A stretch of DNA of 64,000 nucleotides from Thermoplasmata archaeon (lineage in GTDB: Archaea; Thermoplasmatota; Thermoplasmata; Thermoplasmatales; Thermoplasmataceae). Where the stretch lies: the NCBI GenBank assembly GCA_021820525.1, contig JAKADM010000001.1:294620-358619 (forward strand), in the 5' to 3' direction. Below are positions 62,671 through 64,000 of this stretch, in pieces (the first letter of the stretch is position 1; every line of letters starts with the position of its first letter). The position numbers were made by a program, and so were the translations under genes. The notes under the pieces are model-generated. The model saw nothing but the letters and a program-made list of their open reading frames with translations. It was not told the DNA's origin and ran no database searches.

Positions 62671-63308
62671 TGATCATCTATCCTTATTCCTGTCAGTATT
62701 GGTGTTTCTTTCACGATCCATTTTCTCGCCTCAACTTCTCTGAGCTTTTCCGTAACTTTCATCCATGAATAGAGACTGTCAGTTTCATAAATTACAACAA
62801 ATTCCTGGTCTCCTATTCCGAACGAATAGGTTGTGTATGAAAGAATATCTTTGTTATTTGGATCTGTCATTGCAGTCCTGATGTGTTCGTCCATAATTCT
62901 CTTTCTCTCTTCATATGGTAGCAAGTACCAGTCATTGGATTTTGACATTGGATATGCAACTAAATACTTCTTCTTGCTTTTCAATATCTGATCCTCTATT
63001 TTCATTGAATTTTTTAGATATGGTGACCTTTGATATATTGAAAGATAGGAATGCACAAACTCAGCCTTATCAAGAAAGTTTGCTTTTATTTCGTCCATTA
63101 AATTTCCAATATTTGAAGGATCATCAGCTGAAGCCCAGCCAATTATATCACAGTCACCTCGCAATGAATTATAGAGATTCAAATGCTTAATATTGCATTT
63201 ATTAATTAATTTACCTCTAATAGATTTTAGCTCTTCTCTTGTTTTAGTTAATTCATTTGATCTTATAGAAAAAACTAACATGTAAAGTTGATTTGAATTT
63301 ACAATCAT
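62667..63308 (-). CDS. hemQ: Coproheme decarboxylase (HemQ/chlorite dismutase family)
   Basis: HemQ converts coproheme III to heme b, the last step of the coproporphyrin-dependent heme route. The 213-residue product is a chlorite dismutase-fold protein with the HemQ marks: Y119 in VAYPMSK (the catalytic tyrosine position), NDWYLLPYEERKRIMDEH with H142 as likely heme ligand, FGIGDQEFVVIYETD and EARKWIVKETPILTG. The arginine that chlorite dismutases need is not obvious. First gene of a two-gene operon with thiI. With HemE and HemH 24 kb away it completes much of the route. Confidence 0.85.
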   Translation of the reverse strand: MIVNSNQLYMLVFSIRSNELTKTREELKSIRGKLINKCNIKHLNLYNSLRGDCDIIGWASADDPSNIGNLMDEIKANFLDKAEFVHSYLSIYQRSPYLKNSMKIEDQILKSKKKYLVAYPMSKSNDWYLLPYEERKRIMDEHIRTAMTDPNNKDILSYTTYSFGIGDQEFVVIYETDSLYSWMKVTEKLREVEARKWIVKETPILTGIRIDDQ

Positions 63309-63434
63309 AGGATGTCATTACAAACAACGATTAAAAAGTTAGTTAATCGCCATTGATGCCTCCTCAAAAAATTTAAAATGAAATAATTGAAGTTATTTGA
63401 AATCGTACCTCTTTTGCTGCCAATGCAAGAATAA

Positions 63435-63454
63435 TATGTGCCTGAGGGCATATA
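63435..63454. other. Hairpin between the pilin and hemQ genes
   Basis: TATGTGCC, a TGAG loop and GGCATATA form an 8-bp stem with one G-T pair. It is in the 267-bp gap between the second pilin-like gene and hemQ. It could be an operator or an RNA hairpin; it is not followed by a clear U-tract on minus. Confidence 0.35.
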
Positions 63455-63575
63455 CATTTTGATTATGGTAACTATTAAAACTTTTTATTGTGAATTGCAC
63501 CAGATTTTTCAAAAAAAACATAAATATTAAAAATTCAGTAAAATGATTGAAGAAAAATTAAAATTTGTTAAAAAT

Positions 63576-64000
63576 TCATGAAATAATGCTTATTGCTCCA
63601 CTCTGATAAATAGTATTACCTTTGTAAACGAGATCCAGTGAGGTGACTTTGTGATTACTTGTGATCGTAAAATGAGCTCCACCATTAAGTGAATCAGGAC
63701 CAGAAATAGTAAAACCCGTTGATGATGCAAGAGTTCCAACATTATTTCCATTTATTTCAAGAGTTACTGCGCTTGCAGAGAGGTTAGTTGAGGAAGAAGA
63801 TATGTTCAAGTAAACAACATACGATGATGACTCATTAACCTCTGTTGTTGTAGCACCTACAGTAACAACAGTATTGCTAACACCGTGCGTGAACCCTCCC
63901 AATATGGTCACAAGGGTTGCTGCAAGAACCACCGTTATTGCTATCAGAAGTATGGTAGCAATTATTGGAGATACCGCCTTATCTTCATTATTTATTACCG
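63576..64000 (-). CDS. Archaeal type IV pilin-like protein (partial, start outside window)
   Basis: The frame is open from the right edge of the window to the stop at 63576. It reads ...NNEDKAVSPIIATILLIAIT and continues as a long hydrophobic helix, the archaeal pilin N-terminus (class III signal). Then follows a Ser/Thr-rich beta domain of about 100 residues with several N-x-S sites. It is closely similar in layout to the protein at 5115-5567: both end in a short strand-rich part with a S-L/M-x-L-x-Y motif (SLDLVYKG here, SMTLIYAS there). The first residues are missing, so the start is not known. Confidence 0.75.
   Translation of the reverse strand, partial: VINNEDKAVSPIIATILLIAITVVLAATLVTILGGFTHGVSNTVVTVGATTTEVNESSSYVVYLNISSSSTNLSASAVTLEINGNNVGTLASSTGFTISGPDSLNGGAHFTITSNHKVTSLDLVYKGNTIYQSGAISIIS

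Overview
The window looks like chromosomal DNA of a thermoacidophilic, cell-wall-less archaeon of the Thermoplasmatales (Thermoplasma / Ferroplasma / Cuniculiplasma type). This is inferred from gene content and gene style: RadB, FEN1, archaeal SMC-ScpA-ScpB, NadM, TrmB, archaeal pilin N-termini, an archaeal-type AsnRS, many first genes that look leaderless (TATA-like box about 25 bp before the start codon and no Shine-Dalgarno), and internal operon genes with GGTGA-type ribosome binding sites. The DNA is AT-rich and very densely coded. I could not assign a species.

Layout. 1-5100: tail of a TauE-type permease, a PPC-domain protein, and a four-gene minus-strand homogentisate (tyrosine/phenylalanine) degradation operon: HPD, fumarylacetoacetase, homogentisate dioxygenase, Fe-dependent alcohol dehydrogenase. 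5100-18300: a pilin-like protein, a DUF255 thioredoxin-domain protein, a histidine phosphatase, an MFS permease with an MsrC-like GAF protein, a PP2C phosphatase, an MMPL transporter, an Lrp-like regulator, an aminotransferase, a coiled-coil membrane protein, NadM and an M20 peptidase. 18450-19560: a decayed IS256-family transposase. 19760-25100: an MFS carrier, then ProRS, a HAD phosphatase, RadB and FEN1. 25080-31140 (minus): SMC, ScpA, a Cas4-like nuclease split over two membrane-anchored genes, TyrRS. 31200-36560: a membrane protein, RNase Z, an NCS1 permease, ScpB and PurD. 36550-41740 (minus): an orphan protein, a DUF309 protein, AsnRS, HemE, HemH and an EF-Tu-like protein without a P-loop. 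42000-57000: a maltodextrin island with TrmB, GH31 and GH13 on plus, and MalE, MalF, MalG, a secreted GH57 enzyme and MalK on minus. 57000-64000: a more AT-rich stretch with an MFS carrier, tRNA-Asp and a DUF2079 membrane protein, then a LOG-like protein, ThiI, HemQ and a second pilin-like gene cut by the window edge.

How the genes work together. The maltodextrin island reads as a full pathway: the secreted GH57 enzyme cuts starch or pullulan outside the cell, MalEFGK imports maltodextrins, cytoplasmic GH13 and GH31 enzymes release glucose, and TrmB senses sugar. HemE, HemH and HemQ point to the coproporphyrin-dependent heme route rather than the siroheme-based route of most heme-making archaea. 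SMC, ScpA and ScpB form the condensin. The most unusual arrangement is the two-part, membrane-tethered Cas4-like nuclease translationally coupled to SMC-ScpA.
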